Of a stretch of DNA of 24,777 nucleotides, positions 8,111-14,567 are shown in pieces. The stretch is taken from the NCBI GenBank assembly GCA_934668875.1, contig CAKUON010000017.1:1-24777 (forward strand), written 5' to 3'. Numbering within the stretch: the first letter of the stretch is position 1; each line of letters begins with the position of its first letter. The DNA comes from an uncultured Collinsella sp. (GTDB lineage Bacteria > Actinomycetota > Coriobacteriia > Coriobacteriales > Coriobacteriaceae). The notes under the pieces are model-generated. The model saw nothing but the letters and a program-made list of their open reading frames with translations. It did no database searches and had not been told where the DNA came from. The translations under genes and the position numbers were made by a program.

Positions 8111-8179
8111 GCCCATCGCAGAGGGATTCGAACCCGCCAGCACGTCTGTCACAAAGGTCGTGGCCAAAAAATGGCAAAA

Positions 8180-8358
8180 ATGAGTACTGCTACCTTGCTT
8201 ACAACATATAAAAAGATAGTATTTGCTTAAGTTACGCAACATATGTCCATTATAAGGACTAACAGCTAGATCAAAATCGTGCATTCATCGCCATTTCGAC
8301 TTGCTATCTGGCCTTATTAGTCCAAAATTGCTGCTACCAAATCGGTAGCAGTACTCAT
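8180..8358. repeat. AT-rich island bounded by a 15-bp perfect inverted repeat
   Basis: ATGAGTACTGCTACC (8180-8194) and its exact complement GGTAGCAGTACTCAT (8344-8358) enclose about 150 bp that is visibly more AT-rich than the surrounding genes. The right copy also forms a local hairpin, CTGCTACC (8331-8338) with GGTAGCAG (8344-8351), so two mutually exclusive pairings are possible. Within it, GGACTAA and TTAGTCC form a further inverted pair, and a consensus TATAAT lies on the minus strand (8249-8254). No ORF or target-site duplication is evident. It could be a MITE-like element, a regulatory RNA or a protein-binding region. Confidence 0.6.
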
Positions 8359-8388
8359 ATTTGATGTTTTTTGACCAGCAGGTCTCCC

Positions 8389-8409
8389 TGCCTTAGCAAA
8401 TCTAAGGCA
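8389..8409. repeat. Perfect 8-bp hairpin next to the AT-rich island
   Basis: TGCCTTAG (8389-8396) pairs with CTAAGGCA (8402-8409) across the loop CAAAT. The nearby hairpin at 8331-8351 also has a CAAATC-type loop region. No T-run follows on either strand, so it is not an obvious terminator. Confidence 0.5.
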
Positions 8410-8468
8410 AAACGGGCTCCAGACCGCCGAATCGTGCCGCATATGGCACGTCCGCAGTCCGGAACCCG
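8409..8468 (-). terminator. Branched terminator hairpin downstream of argD
   Basis: On the minus strand the arm at 8468-8454 pairs with the arm at 8427-8413 over 15 positions. Three of these pairs are G-U wobbles possible only in the minus-strand RNA, which fixes the direction. Inside sits a second hairpin, CGTGCC-loop-GGCACG (8433-8450). TTTT (8412-8409) follows the outer stem. It starts about 25 nt after the argD stop. Confidence 0.65.
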
Positions 8469-8493
8469 GTCAAAATTGAGTTATTGCACCGCG

Positions 8494-9777
8494 TTAGCCC
8501 AAGACACCCGACAGGATCTCGATCAGACTGTCCACGTCGGATTCCTCGCAGACGAGCGGCGGCAGGAAACGCAGCGTATGGGCACCCGTAGCGTTAATCA
8601 CGGCACCGGCGGCCAGCGCGCGGGCAACAATATCATGCGCGTCGCCCGCTGCCTCATCCAGGTCGCAGCCGAGCATCAAGCCGCGACCGCGCACATCGGT
8701 AACATGCGGTAACTTGGCGAGTTTTGCCTCCATATAGGCGCCTACCTTGGCAGCGTGGTCGGCATAATCGCCGCGCACGAGCGCGGAGAGCGTCGCGGCA
8801 CACGCCGCGACGGCCAAGCAGCTACCGCCAAAGGTCGAGCCGTGGTCGCCCGGCTTAAACACGTCGGCAATCTCCTTCTTTGCCACGACGGCACCCATGG
8901 GCACGCCATCAGCAATGCCCTTGGCAAGGCTCATGATGTCGGGTTCCACGCCATAGGTTTGGAATGCAAACGGCTTGCCGGAGCGGAAGATGCCGCACTG
9001 GACCTCGTCGACGATAAGCACGGCGCCCACCTCGTGCGCCAAGTCGCGCGCCGCTGCCATAAACTCCTCAGTCATGGGGTGCACACCACTCTCGCCCTGA
9101 ATCGGCTCGAGCATCACGGCACAAATTTCGCTCCCCAGCTGCTTAAAGATCGCACGCAGTTCATCGATATCGTTGGGCGTGCAGGCCACAAAGCCACCCG
9201 GCAGCGGGCGGAAACTATCCTGCAGCCAATCCTGCATGGTGGCGGCAATGGTCTCGAGCGTACGGCCGTGGAAGCCGCCGCGCATGCACACGATAGTGTT
9301 GCCGCCGTTACCGGCACGCTTGGCGTACAGGCGCGCGAGCTTCATCGAGCCCTCGTTGGCCTCGGCGCCGGAGTTGGCAAAGAAGGTCTCCCAAACCTGC
9401 TCATCCGCAGCCGGGGCACCAAGAGCAGCTGCCGTGGTCTCATCGCCGGCGACAATGGCATCGGCAAGCACGCGCGCACCATCTACGTCGTCGTTAGCAA
9501 GCTTGGACAGCAGCGCCGCGACCTGTCCGCGCTGCTCGATGTAGAAGTAATTGGAGACATGCATGAGCTTTTTGGTCTGTGCCTCGAGCGCCGAGAGCAC
9601 AGCCGGGTCGCCATGACCTAGGCTGCACACGCCAATGCCGGCAAGAAAGTCGAGGTACTCACGGCCATCGTCGCCGGTGAGCTTCATGCCGTGACCCTCG
9701 ACAAACTCGACCGGAGAGCGGCCAAAGGTATGCATAACGTAATGGGATTCAAGCGATTGCTGAGCTGCAAGTGACAT
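8494..9777 (-). CDS. argD: Acetylornithine aminotransferase
   Basis: The 427-residue class III PLP aminotransferase converts N-acetylglutamate semialdehyde and glutamate to N-acetylornithine and 2-oxoglutarate. Visible are NSGAEANE at 135-142, GGFHGRT at 167-173, VDEVQ at 256-260 and the PLP lysine in SLAKGIADGVPMGA (K286). An oddity is an insert of roughly 30 residues at about 94-127 (Ala/Asp-rich, containing ADAIVAGDETTAAALGAPAA) just before the conserved NSGAEANE. Typical ArgD is nearer 390-400 residues. The ATG at 9777 has only a weak GAAAGG element upstream. It is last in argC-J-B-D, 69 nt after argB, and is closed by the hairpin at 8409-8468. A succinyl-ornithine or GABA aminotransferase role is less likely given the operon. 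Confidence 0.93.
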   Translation of the reverse strand: MSLAAQQSLESHYVMHTFGRSPVEFVEGHGMKLTGDDGREYLDFLAGIGVCSLGHGDPAVLSALEAQTKKLMHVSNYFYIEQRGQVAALLSKLANDDVDGARVLADAIVAGDETTAAALGAPAADEQVWETFFANSGAEANEGSMKLARLYAKRAGNGGNTIVCMRGGFHGRTLETIAATMQDWLQDSFRPLPGGFVACTPNDIDELRAIFKQLGSEICAVMLEPIQGESGVHPMTEEFMAAARDLAHEVGAVLIVDEVQCGIFRSGKPFAFQTYGVEPDIMSLAKGIADGVPMGAVVAKKEIADVFKPGDHGSTFGGSCLAVAACAATLSALVRGDYADHAAKVGAYMEAKLAKLPHVTDVRGRGLMLGCDLDEAAGDAHDIVARALAAGAVINATGAHTLRFLPPLVCEESDVDSLIEILSGVLG

Positions 9778-9846
9778 GGGATGCCTTTCGTTGGGCGCCA
9801 GACGGCGCGGGGCTATGGGTGCAGGAATGGGGCGGCTGCGGGTCAG

Positions 9847-10827
9847 CTAGACCGTCTGAAGCTTCTCGACCTCGTCAAGGTTCTCGGTCAGACGCGCAGC
9901 AAACGTCGAAAGCGGATGCGGATGCGTATCGAACTCGTAGGCCGTCTCAGTGGAATGGATCACGGTGCCGACGCCGGCATCGGTCAGTAGCTCCAGGAGC
10001 AGCGAATGCGGCGTAGTACCGTTAATGATGTGGGCACGAAATACGCCGCCGGTAAGCGCATCGACGGCCGCACGCAGCTTGGGAATCATGCCCTTATCGA
10101 CCTCGCCGCCGTAGAGCATTTCGTTAACCTCGTCGAGCGTTAGGTTGGAGATAAGCGAGTCCTTGTCGCTAAAGTCCTTGTACAGGCCATCGACGTCGGT
10201 CAAAAAGATCGCCTTATGCGCATGCAGCGCCGCCGCAACGGCACCGGCGGCGGTATCGGCGTTGATGTTGAAGAAACCGCCGTCCTCCCCCGCCGCGACG
10301 GTAGCGATGACGGGGATGTACTCGCTATCGAGCAGGTGCTCGATATAGTCGGTGTTGACGTGCGTCACTTTGCCCACGCGGCCAAGTTCGGGGTCGAGCG
10401 GCTCGGCGATGAGCGTGCCGGCATCGCTGCCCGACACGCCCACGGCCAGGTTGCCGTGGTGGTTGATGGCAGCAACCAGCTCCTGGTTAACCTTGCCGCC
10501 CAGCACCTCGCGCACGATATCCATGGTCGCCGGCGTGGTCACGCGCTGGCCGTTCTTAAACTCGACGGGGATGTCGTAGTGGCTAAGCGCCTCGTTGATG
10601 GCCTTGCCGCCACCGTGCACGATAACAGGGCGCATGCCGATGATCTTGAGCAGCACGATGTCGCTCATCACGTCGCGGCGCAGCTGCTCGTCGACCATGG
10701 CGGCTCCGCCATATTTGATAACAACCGTCTTGCCGGTCAGGTTCTTAATCCACGGCAGCGCTTCGAACAGCAGCTGCGCGGTTGCTTCGTTGGATTCGCT
10801 CGAACGACAATCGCGTGCGAATTTCAT
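9847..10827 (-). CDS. argB: Acetylglutamate kinase
   Basis: The 326-residue amino acid kinase phosphorylates N-acetylglutamate, the second and often feedback-controlled step of arginine synthesis. Visible are VIKYGGAAM at 36-44, the phosphate-binding VHGGGKAIN at 70-78, a SGSDAGTLIAEP segment, LTDVDGLYKD and the C-terminal GGVFRAHIING. Start choice: an in-frame ATG at 10887 would add 20 residues unlike the family. The ATG at 10827 has GAGG about 8 nt upstream and gives MKFARDCRSS, so I use it. Even so, the N-terminal ~30 residues and the C-terminal extension ending EVEKLQTV make it longer than a minimal ArgB (about 260-300). N-terminal helices in this family can mediate arginine-sensitive hexamer formation; whether that applies here is unknown. 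Confidence 0.95.
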   Translation of the reverse strand: MKFARDCRSSESNEATAQLLFEALPWIKNLTGKTVVIKYGGAAMVDEQLRRDVMSDIVLLKIIGMRPVIVHGGGKAINEALSHYDIPVEFKNGQRVTTPATMDIVREVLGGKVNQELVAAINHHGNLAVGVSGSDAGTLIAEPLDPELGRVGKVTHVNTDYIEHLLDSEYIPVIATVAAGEDGGFFNINADTAAGAVAAALHAHKAIFLTDVDGLYKDFSDKDSLISNLTLDEVNEMLYGGEVDKGMIPKLRAAVDALTGGVFRAHIINGTTPHSLLLELLTDAGVGTVIHSTETAYEFDTHPHPLSTFAARLTENLDEVEKLQTV

Positions 10828-10908
10828 AATCTGCCTCGTCTTTCGTATCGCTATCGCGCCGTGCTCCGCTGTCTGCAATCGCGGCAAGATGCACAGCGTG
10901 CCTGGAAT

Positions 10909-12177
10909 CTAGGAACGGTAGTCGCCGTTGATGGAGATGTACTCATGCGTGAGGTCGCAGGTCCACACGGTCGTTGCCGCGTCGCCTGCGCCCAGGTCGG
11001 CCGAGATCACGATCTCGGGCGCCTCAAAACGTCGTAGAGCCTCGTCCTCGTCAAAGGGAACAGTCAGACCGTCGCGACAGACAGGCATGCCCATCATGTC
11101 GATGGAAACGTCTTCCTGATTAAACTTCACGCCGCACTTGCCAAGCGCCATAGCAACGCGACCCCAGTTGCAGTCGTGGCCGGCGATGCAGGTCTTAACG
11201 AGCGGCGAGTTGGCAACGGCACGGGCGGCGATATCGGCCTCCTCGTCGTTCACGGCGCCGGTAACGTTGACTGTAACAAGCTTAGATGCGCCCTCACCAT
11301 CGGCGGCAATATTGCGCGCCAGGCTCTCGCACACCTCGTGCACGGCAAATGCCAACTCGTCAAAAGCATCGGAGCCCTCGACGATAGACTCGGCATCTGC
11401 GGCAGCGGCACCGGAGGCAAGCATGATGCAGGTGTCGTTCGTCGAGGTGTCGGAATCGACCGTTACCTTGTTAAAGGTCTGCTTGACGGTCGAGAGCAGC
11501 AGGGCATGAAGCGCCGCAGGCTCGACGGGAGCATCGGTGGTGATGATCGCGATCATGGTGGCCATGTTGGGCATAATCATGCCCGAGCCCTTGCACATGC
11601 CGCCCACCGTATAGACATTGCCCGCATGGCCATCGGCATCGCTGACGTAGGACACGGCATATTCCTTGGAATGCGTATCGGTCGTCATGATGGCGCGGGC
11701 CGCATCGGCGCCACCGTGGGCGGAGAGCGCCTCGTAGGCAGCAGGAATGGCGGTTTCGAACGTGTCGATCGGCAGAATCTGGCCAATCACGCCCGTGGAG
11801 GCGACCAGGATCTGCTGGGGCTCGCAGCCGATAACCTGCGAGGCGATGTCGCAAGTCTCACGCGCGCAGGCAAGGCCGGTCTCACCCGTGGCGGCGTTGG
11901 CATTGCCAGAGTTAACCGAAACGCCGGCGATGATACCGTAGCCCTTGTCGGCGCCGCCCAGATTGGCACGGCTCACCTGCACGGGCGCCGCGCAAAAGCG
12001 GTTGGTGGTAAACACACCGGCACCGGGGCAAGGCTCATCGGGCACGACGAGCGCATAATCCAGACGCTCGGGATTCTTGCGGAATCCGGCATGGATACCT
12101 GCCGCCTTAAAGCCGGCCGCCGCCGTAACGCCACCCTCTACGGCACGAATCTTAATGTCAAATAGCTCGGTATTCAT
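10909..12177 (-). CDS. argJ: Bifunctional ornithine acetyltransferase/N-acetylglutamate synthase
   Basis: The 422-residue proenzyme moves the acetyl group from N-acetylornithine to glutamate, which makes the pathway cyclic. The self-cleavage and nucleophile site is visible as KGSGMIMPNMATM (196-208), with cleavage expected before Thr207. Also present are VNSGNANAATG at 88-98, STGVIG at 127-132 and the C-terminal THEYISINGDYRS. Being in the acetyl-recycling pathway, it reduces the need for ArgA. Whether it also uses acetyl-CoA cannot be read here. ATG 12177 has AAGGAG at 12189-12194, a rather long 11-nt spacing. Immediately upstream lies a U-tract hairpin (12204-12283) that may attenuate transcription from argC into argJ-B-D. 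Confidence 0.95.
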   Translation of the reverse strand: MNTELFDIKIRAVEGGVTAAAGFKAAGIHAGFRKNPERLDYALVVPDEPCPGAGVFTTNRFCAAPVQVSRANLGGADKGYGIIAGVSVNSGNANAATGETGLACARETCDIASQVIGCEPQQILVASTGVIGQILPIDTFETAIPAAYEALSAHGGADAARAIMTTDTHSKEYAVSYVSDADGHAGNVYTVGGMCKGSGMIMPNMATMIAIITTDAPVEPAALHALLLSTVKQTFNKVTVDSDTSTNDTCIMLASGAAAADAESIVEGSDAFDELAFAVHEVCESLARNIAADGEGASKLVTVNVTGAVNDEEADIAARAVANSPLVKTCIAGHDCNWGRVAMALGKCGVKFNQEDVSIDMMGMPVCRDGLTVPFDEDEALRRFEAPEIVISADLGAGDAATTVWTCDLTHEYISINGDYRS

Positions 12178-12203
12178 CGTCTTTATGACTCCTTATGTCA
12201 AAC

Positions 12204-12283
12204 AAAAAACGGGCATCGGTTGGTGCGCCATGCCAGTCGCAATCATGAGACCAGCTTAAAAGTGGCGCCCCACTCGATGCCCG
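12204..12283 (-). terminator. Terminator-like hairpin between argC and argJ
   Basis: In the minus-strand RNA CGGGCATCG (12283-12275) pairs with CGATGCCCG (12218-12210). After two mismatches, a further 3 bp and then 6 bp (GCGCCA/TGGCGC) can form. Six T (12209-12204) follow directly. It lies 29 nt after the argC stop and ends 10 nt before the argJ Shine-Dalgarno sequence. Because argJ, argB and argD depend on this transcript or on an unseen promoter, it may be a partial terminator or attenuator. Confidence 0.6.
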
Positions 12284-12311
12284 ACTACCAAATCGTTAAC
12301 AATCGAATGTG

Positions 12312-13382
12312 CTACACCGGGCACGCCACTGTGGGCAAGCCTCGTCGCTCGTCAAAACCAAAGACGATGTTGGCGCACTGGACCGCCTGGCCCGCAGCGC
12401 CCTTGCACAGATTGTCGATGGCGCCCGTCGCCACCAGCACGCCCGCGCGCTTGTTGAGTGCAAGGCCGATCTGGGCGGCGTTGGTGCCGACGACCGAAGC
12501 CGTCTTGGGCTGCTGGCCGGCATCGAGCACGCGCACGAAGGTGCGACCGGCATAGAACTGCTTGTAGTAGTCGACGACGTCCTCAAGAGCCAGAGTATCG
12601 AGAGCCTGTTGAGCGAGCGGCATCGTCACCGTGGAAAGCAGACCGCGCTTGAGCGGTGCCAGGTGCGGGGTAAAGACGACGCGATCGGTCAGACCCAAAA
12701 TCTGCTCGATCTCGGGCGTATGGCGATGCTTGCCCACGCCATACGCCTCCAGGTTTTCGTCGGCACTGCAAAAATGCGTGCGGGCGTTACAGGACTTGCC
12801 AGCGCCCGTCACACCGCTGATGGCATCGACGATCACGGGGCCGCTCTGGGCAACCCAGCCGGCGCGCACGGCAGGCGCGGCGGCAAGGCTCGTTGCGGTG
12901 GGATAGCAACCGGCGCAGGCGACCAGCACGGGCTTGCCGTCGGCGTGGTCGGATGCAGCGGTTTCCAAATCCTGGCAGAACAGCTCGGGCAGACCAAAGG
13001 CGCGGGTCTTGAGCAGCTCGGGGCTCGTGTGCTCGGCGGCATACCATGTCTCAAAGATGGACGCGTCGTTCAGACGGTAGTCGGCCGAAAGATCAAAGCA
13101 GGAGACGCCCGATGCAAGCAGCGCGGGCACCTGTGCCATGGCAGCCGTGTGCGGCACGGCAAGAAAAACCGCATCGCAGCTCTTGAGCTCGGGAGCATCA
13201 TGCGTCGTGAAGACAAGGTCGCTTACGCCGGCAAAGCTCGGGTAGACCGCAGACAGCGACTGGCCGGCATCGGCGTTGGACGTAATGGCAACAAGTTCAA
13301 ACTCAGGATGACCGAGGACGAGGCGAATAAGCTCGGCGCCGGCATATCCAGCCGCACCGACAATTCCAACCTTTAAAGACAT
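12312..13382 (-). CDS. argC: N-acetyl-gamma-glutamyl-phosphate reductase
   Basis: The 356-residue NADPH-dependent enzyme reduces N-acetylglutamyl-phosphate to the semialdehyde. The N-terminal nucleotide fold shows GAAGYAGAE at 9-17. The catalytic cysteine is in CAGCYPTA (C159), followed by SGVTGAGK and the HRHTPEI segment that holds the catalytic His. ATG 13382 gives MSLKVGIVGAAGYAG, and AAGGAG sits about 8 nt upstream. It is the first gene of argC-J-B-D. Tandem ARG boxes lie 84-122 nt upstream of its start. Confidence 0.96.
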   Translation of the reverse strand: MSLKVGIVGAAGYAGAELIRLVLGHPEFELVAITSNADAGQSLSAVYPSFAGVSDLVFTTHDAPELKSCDAVFLAVPHTAAMAQVPALLASGVSCFDLSADYRLNDASIFETWYAAEHTSPELLKTRAFGLPELFCQDLETAASDHADGKPVLVACAGCYPTATSLAAAPAVRAGWVAQSGPVIVDAISGVTGAGKSCNARTHFCSADENLEAYGVGKHRHTPEIEQILGLTDRVVFTPHLAPLKRGLLSTVTMPLAQQALDTLALEDVVDYYKQFYAGRTFVRVLDAGQQPKTASVVGTNAAQIGLALNKRAGVLVATGAIDNLCKGAAGQAVQCANIVFGFDERRGLPTVACPV

Positions 13383-13465
13383 ATCAAACTCCTTGTCTGC
13401 AGTTATGCACTGATGCGCATCCCGCAGCCGTCGTTATGAAGTGGGTTGAAACTTTAGCACCAAAA

Positions 13466-13504
13466 GATGCATATATACGCAAATCTTTTGCATATTCATG
13501 CATT
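13466..13504 (-). promoter_or_regulatory. Tandem ARG boxes (predicted ArgR operator) upstream of argC
   Basis: Two 14-bp cores, TGCATATATACGCA (13468-13481) and TGCATATTCATGCA (13489-13502), have TGCAT/ATGCA-type arms (one mismatch in the first). Their centres are 21 bp apart, which equals two 18-bp ARG boxes with the classical 3-bp spacer. Position and spacing are those expected for a hexameric arginine repressor. argR itself is not in the window. I could not fix the promoter hexamers with confidence. Confidence 0.75.
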
Positions 13505-13540
13505 GAAACATTCCCGACACATTCGCTCGAAGGAATTGAC

Positions 13541-13603
13541 AAATAAATGCGGGCCCCACATTGCTCGGTGCGCCTTACGGTGACGTTGCAATGTGGGGCC
13601 CGC
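13541..13603 (-). terminator. Terminator hairpin closing the riboflavin/FMN operon
   Basis: A 16-bp perfect stem (13549-13564 with 13588-13603, GCGGGCCCCACATTGC and its complement) has a 23-nt loop. On the minus strand it is followed by ATTTATTTG, a modest U-rich tail. It lies 45 nt after the stop of the last split-barrel gene. The stem could also end transcription from the other side. Confidence 0.7.
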
Positions 13604-13647
13604 TACATGCGAGAATTTGAATTGTCGAGGTTGGTTGAAGAGCTCGT

Positions 13648-14058
13648 TTAGAGCTCGACCGGCACCCATTCGTCATGGTTGCAGATAAAGGCCTCGGGTT
13701 CCTCCACGCTAAAGAAGACGAGCGTGGGGTCGTTCGGCCCCTCATATTGCTCGCCCAGGCGCTCTAGATGCTTCCATCCGGCCTCACGCATATCGCCCGC
13801 CGCCTGGTCATCCAGGCCGGCACGCCCGCGCAAGATGAGCCAGCCGTGGCCCGGCCACCAACTCGTTGCCTCAAAGCGCTGGTTTTGCAGCAGCTCCTGC
13901 CACACGTCTTTGGTGCGCGCCGTCACAAACCACAGCTTGCCGTCCTGAATCTGAGCAAACGAAAACGGACGAACATGCGGCTGCCCGTCCACGCTCGTCG
14001 CCAGATACCATGCCGGCACCGACGTCAGATACTCCAGCACCGTATTCAATCCGTCCAT
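13648..14058 (-). CDS. Pyridoxamine 5'-phosphate oxidase-like FMN-binding split-barrel protein
   Basis: A 136-residue single-domain protein of the small PNPOx-like family, whose members usually bind FMN or related flavins. Visible are PAWYLATSVDGQPHVRPFSF, DGKLWFVTARTKDVW and the C-terminal VFFSVEEPEAFI; these are the segments that form the barrel in the family. The start is the ATG at 14058, with AGGAGG 4 nt upstream. A GTG at 14073 would add five residues but has no ribosome binding site. It is a paralogue of the gene 32 nt upstream (the two align along their whole length). Both lie downstream of ecfT in the riboflavin-uptake operon. True pyridoxamine oxidase activity is unlikely because of the small size. 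The substrate is unknown. Confidence 0.8.
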   Translation of the reverse strand: MDGLNTVLEYLTSVPAWYLATSVDGQPHVRPFSFAQIQDGKLWFVTARTKDVWQELLQNQRFEATSWWPGHGWLILRGRAGLDDQAAGDMREAGWKHLERLGEQYEGPNDPTLVFFSVEEPEAFICNHDEWVPVEL

Positions 14059-14090
14059 GCATCCTCCTGGCACTAGTCCATTTGTGCGAA

Positions 14091-14537
14091 TTAGAGCTCG
14101 AGCTGTTCCTCGCTGCCGTCGATATCGCAGAAACGGGCGGCAATGTTGCGGACCGAGAAGAACGCGAGGCGACCGTCATTGGCGCTCTCGTGTTCCTCGC
14201 CAATGCCAACCATGTGCTTAAAACCGGCCTCGCGCACCTTATCACTCACGACGGCGTCGTCCTCAAGCGCGGCCTCTCCGGTCAGCACGATCCAGCACTC
14301 CCCCGGCTTCCAGCCCGAAACCTCAAACTTGGGATTCGCGGTGAGCTCCGCCCACACGTCCTTATCGCGCGACGTGCAGAACCACAGCTTGCCGTCATCG
14401 ACCATGGCAAACGAGAACGGCCTCACGCGTGGCTGATGCCCGTCTGCCACGTCGGTCGTGGCCAGATACCACGCAGGAATGCGCCTGAGGTACGAGCAGG
14501 CGCGCTCAAGCTGAGCCGTGCGTTCGATGTCGGTCAT
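14091..14537 (-). CDS. Pyridoxamine 5'-phosphate oxidase-like FMN-binding split-barrel protein
   Basis: A 148-residue paralogue of the next gene downstream. The two share PAWYLAT, RVRPFSFA/HVRPFSFA, DGKLWF, KDVWAEL/KDVWQEL, a GW-P-G segment, REAG-KH and FFSV, and both have an acidic end. The core is a six-stranded split barrel expected to bind FMN. This copy has a slightly longer insert after LATTDVADG. ATG 14537 has AAAGGGG about 5 nt upstream. It starts only 30 nt after the ecfT stop with no terminator between, so it is probably co-transcribed with the riboflavin transporter and therefore under FMN-riboswitch control (inference). Function is otherwise unknown. Confidence 0.8.
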   Translation of the reverse strand: MTDIERTAQLERACSYLRRIPAWYLATTDVADGHQPRVRPFSFAMVDDGKLWFCTSRDKDVWAELTANPKFEVSGWKPGECWIVLTGEAALEDDAVVSDKVREAGFKHMVGIGEEHESANDGRLAFFSVRNIAARFCDIDGSEEQLEL

Positions 14538-14567
14538 AGGGACCCCTTTCCTGCGCTCGAATCGCGC

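Larger units (their letters stand above)
7867..8136 (+). repeat. Tandem degenerate module: tRNA 3' end, terminator, inverted T-arm
   Basis: The 23-bp string from CCTCATCGCC to ACTGATTTG occurs inside and just past tRNA-Val (7868-7890) and again, without the rest of the tRNA, at 8054-8076. Each copy is followed by a terminator-like hairpin, a T-rich run, a GGCC-containing stretch, and then GGGATTCGAACCCG (7939-7952 and 8123-8136). The last motif is the reverse complement of a tRNA T-arm. The period is about 185 bp. Between the copies lie short GC-rich hairpins: GGGCC-GTA-GGCCC near 8007-8019, GCGGC-GTCA-GCCGC near 8030-8043, and a GCGTTTT-type stem near 7970-7992. No coding signal is present. 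It could be a local duplication or a scar of tRNA-targeted integration. Confidence 0.7.

Noticed and set aside
7790..8284. Short minus-strand frames with sequences such as MRDSNPQP around tRNA-Val
   Set aside because: These are well-known artefacts of translating tRNA antisense and T-arm repeats, not proteins.
9778..9846. Hairpin GCGCC-AGAC-GGCGC between argB and argD as a terminator
   Set aside because: Five base pairs with no T tail. More likely an incidental GC-rich fold.
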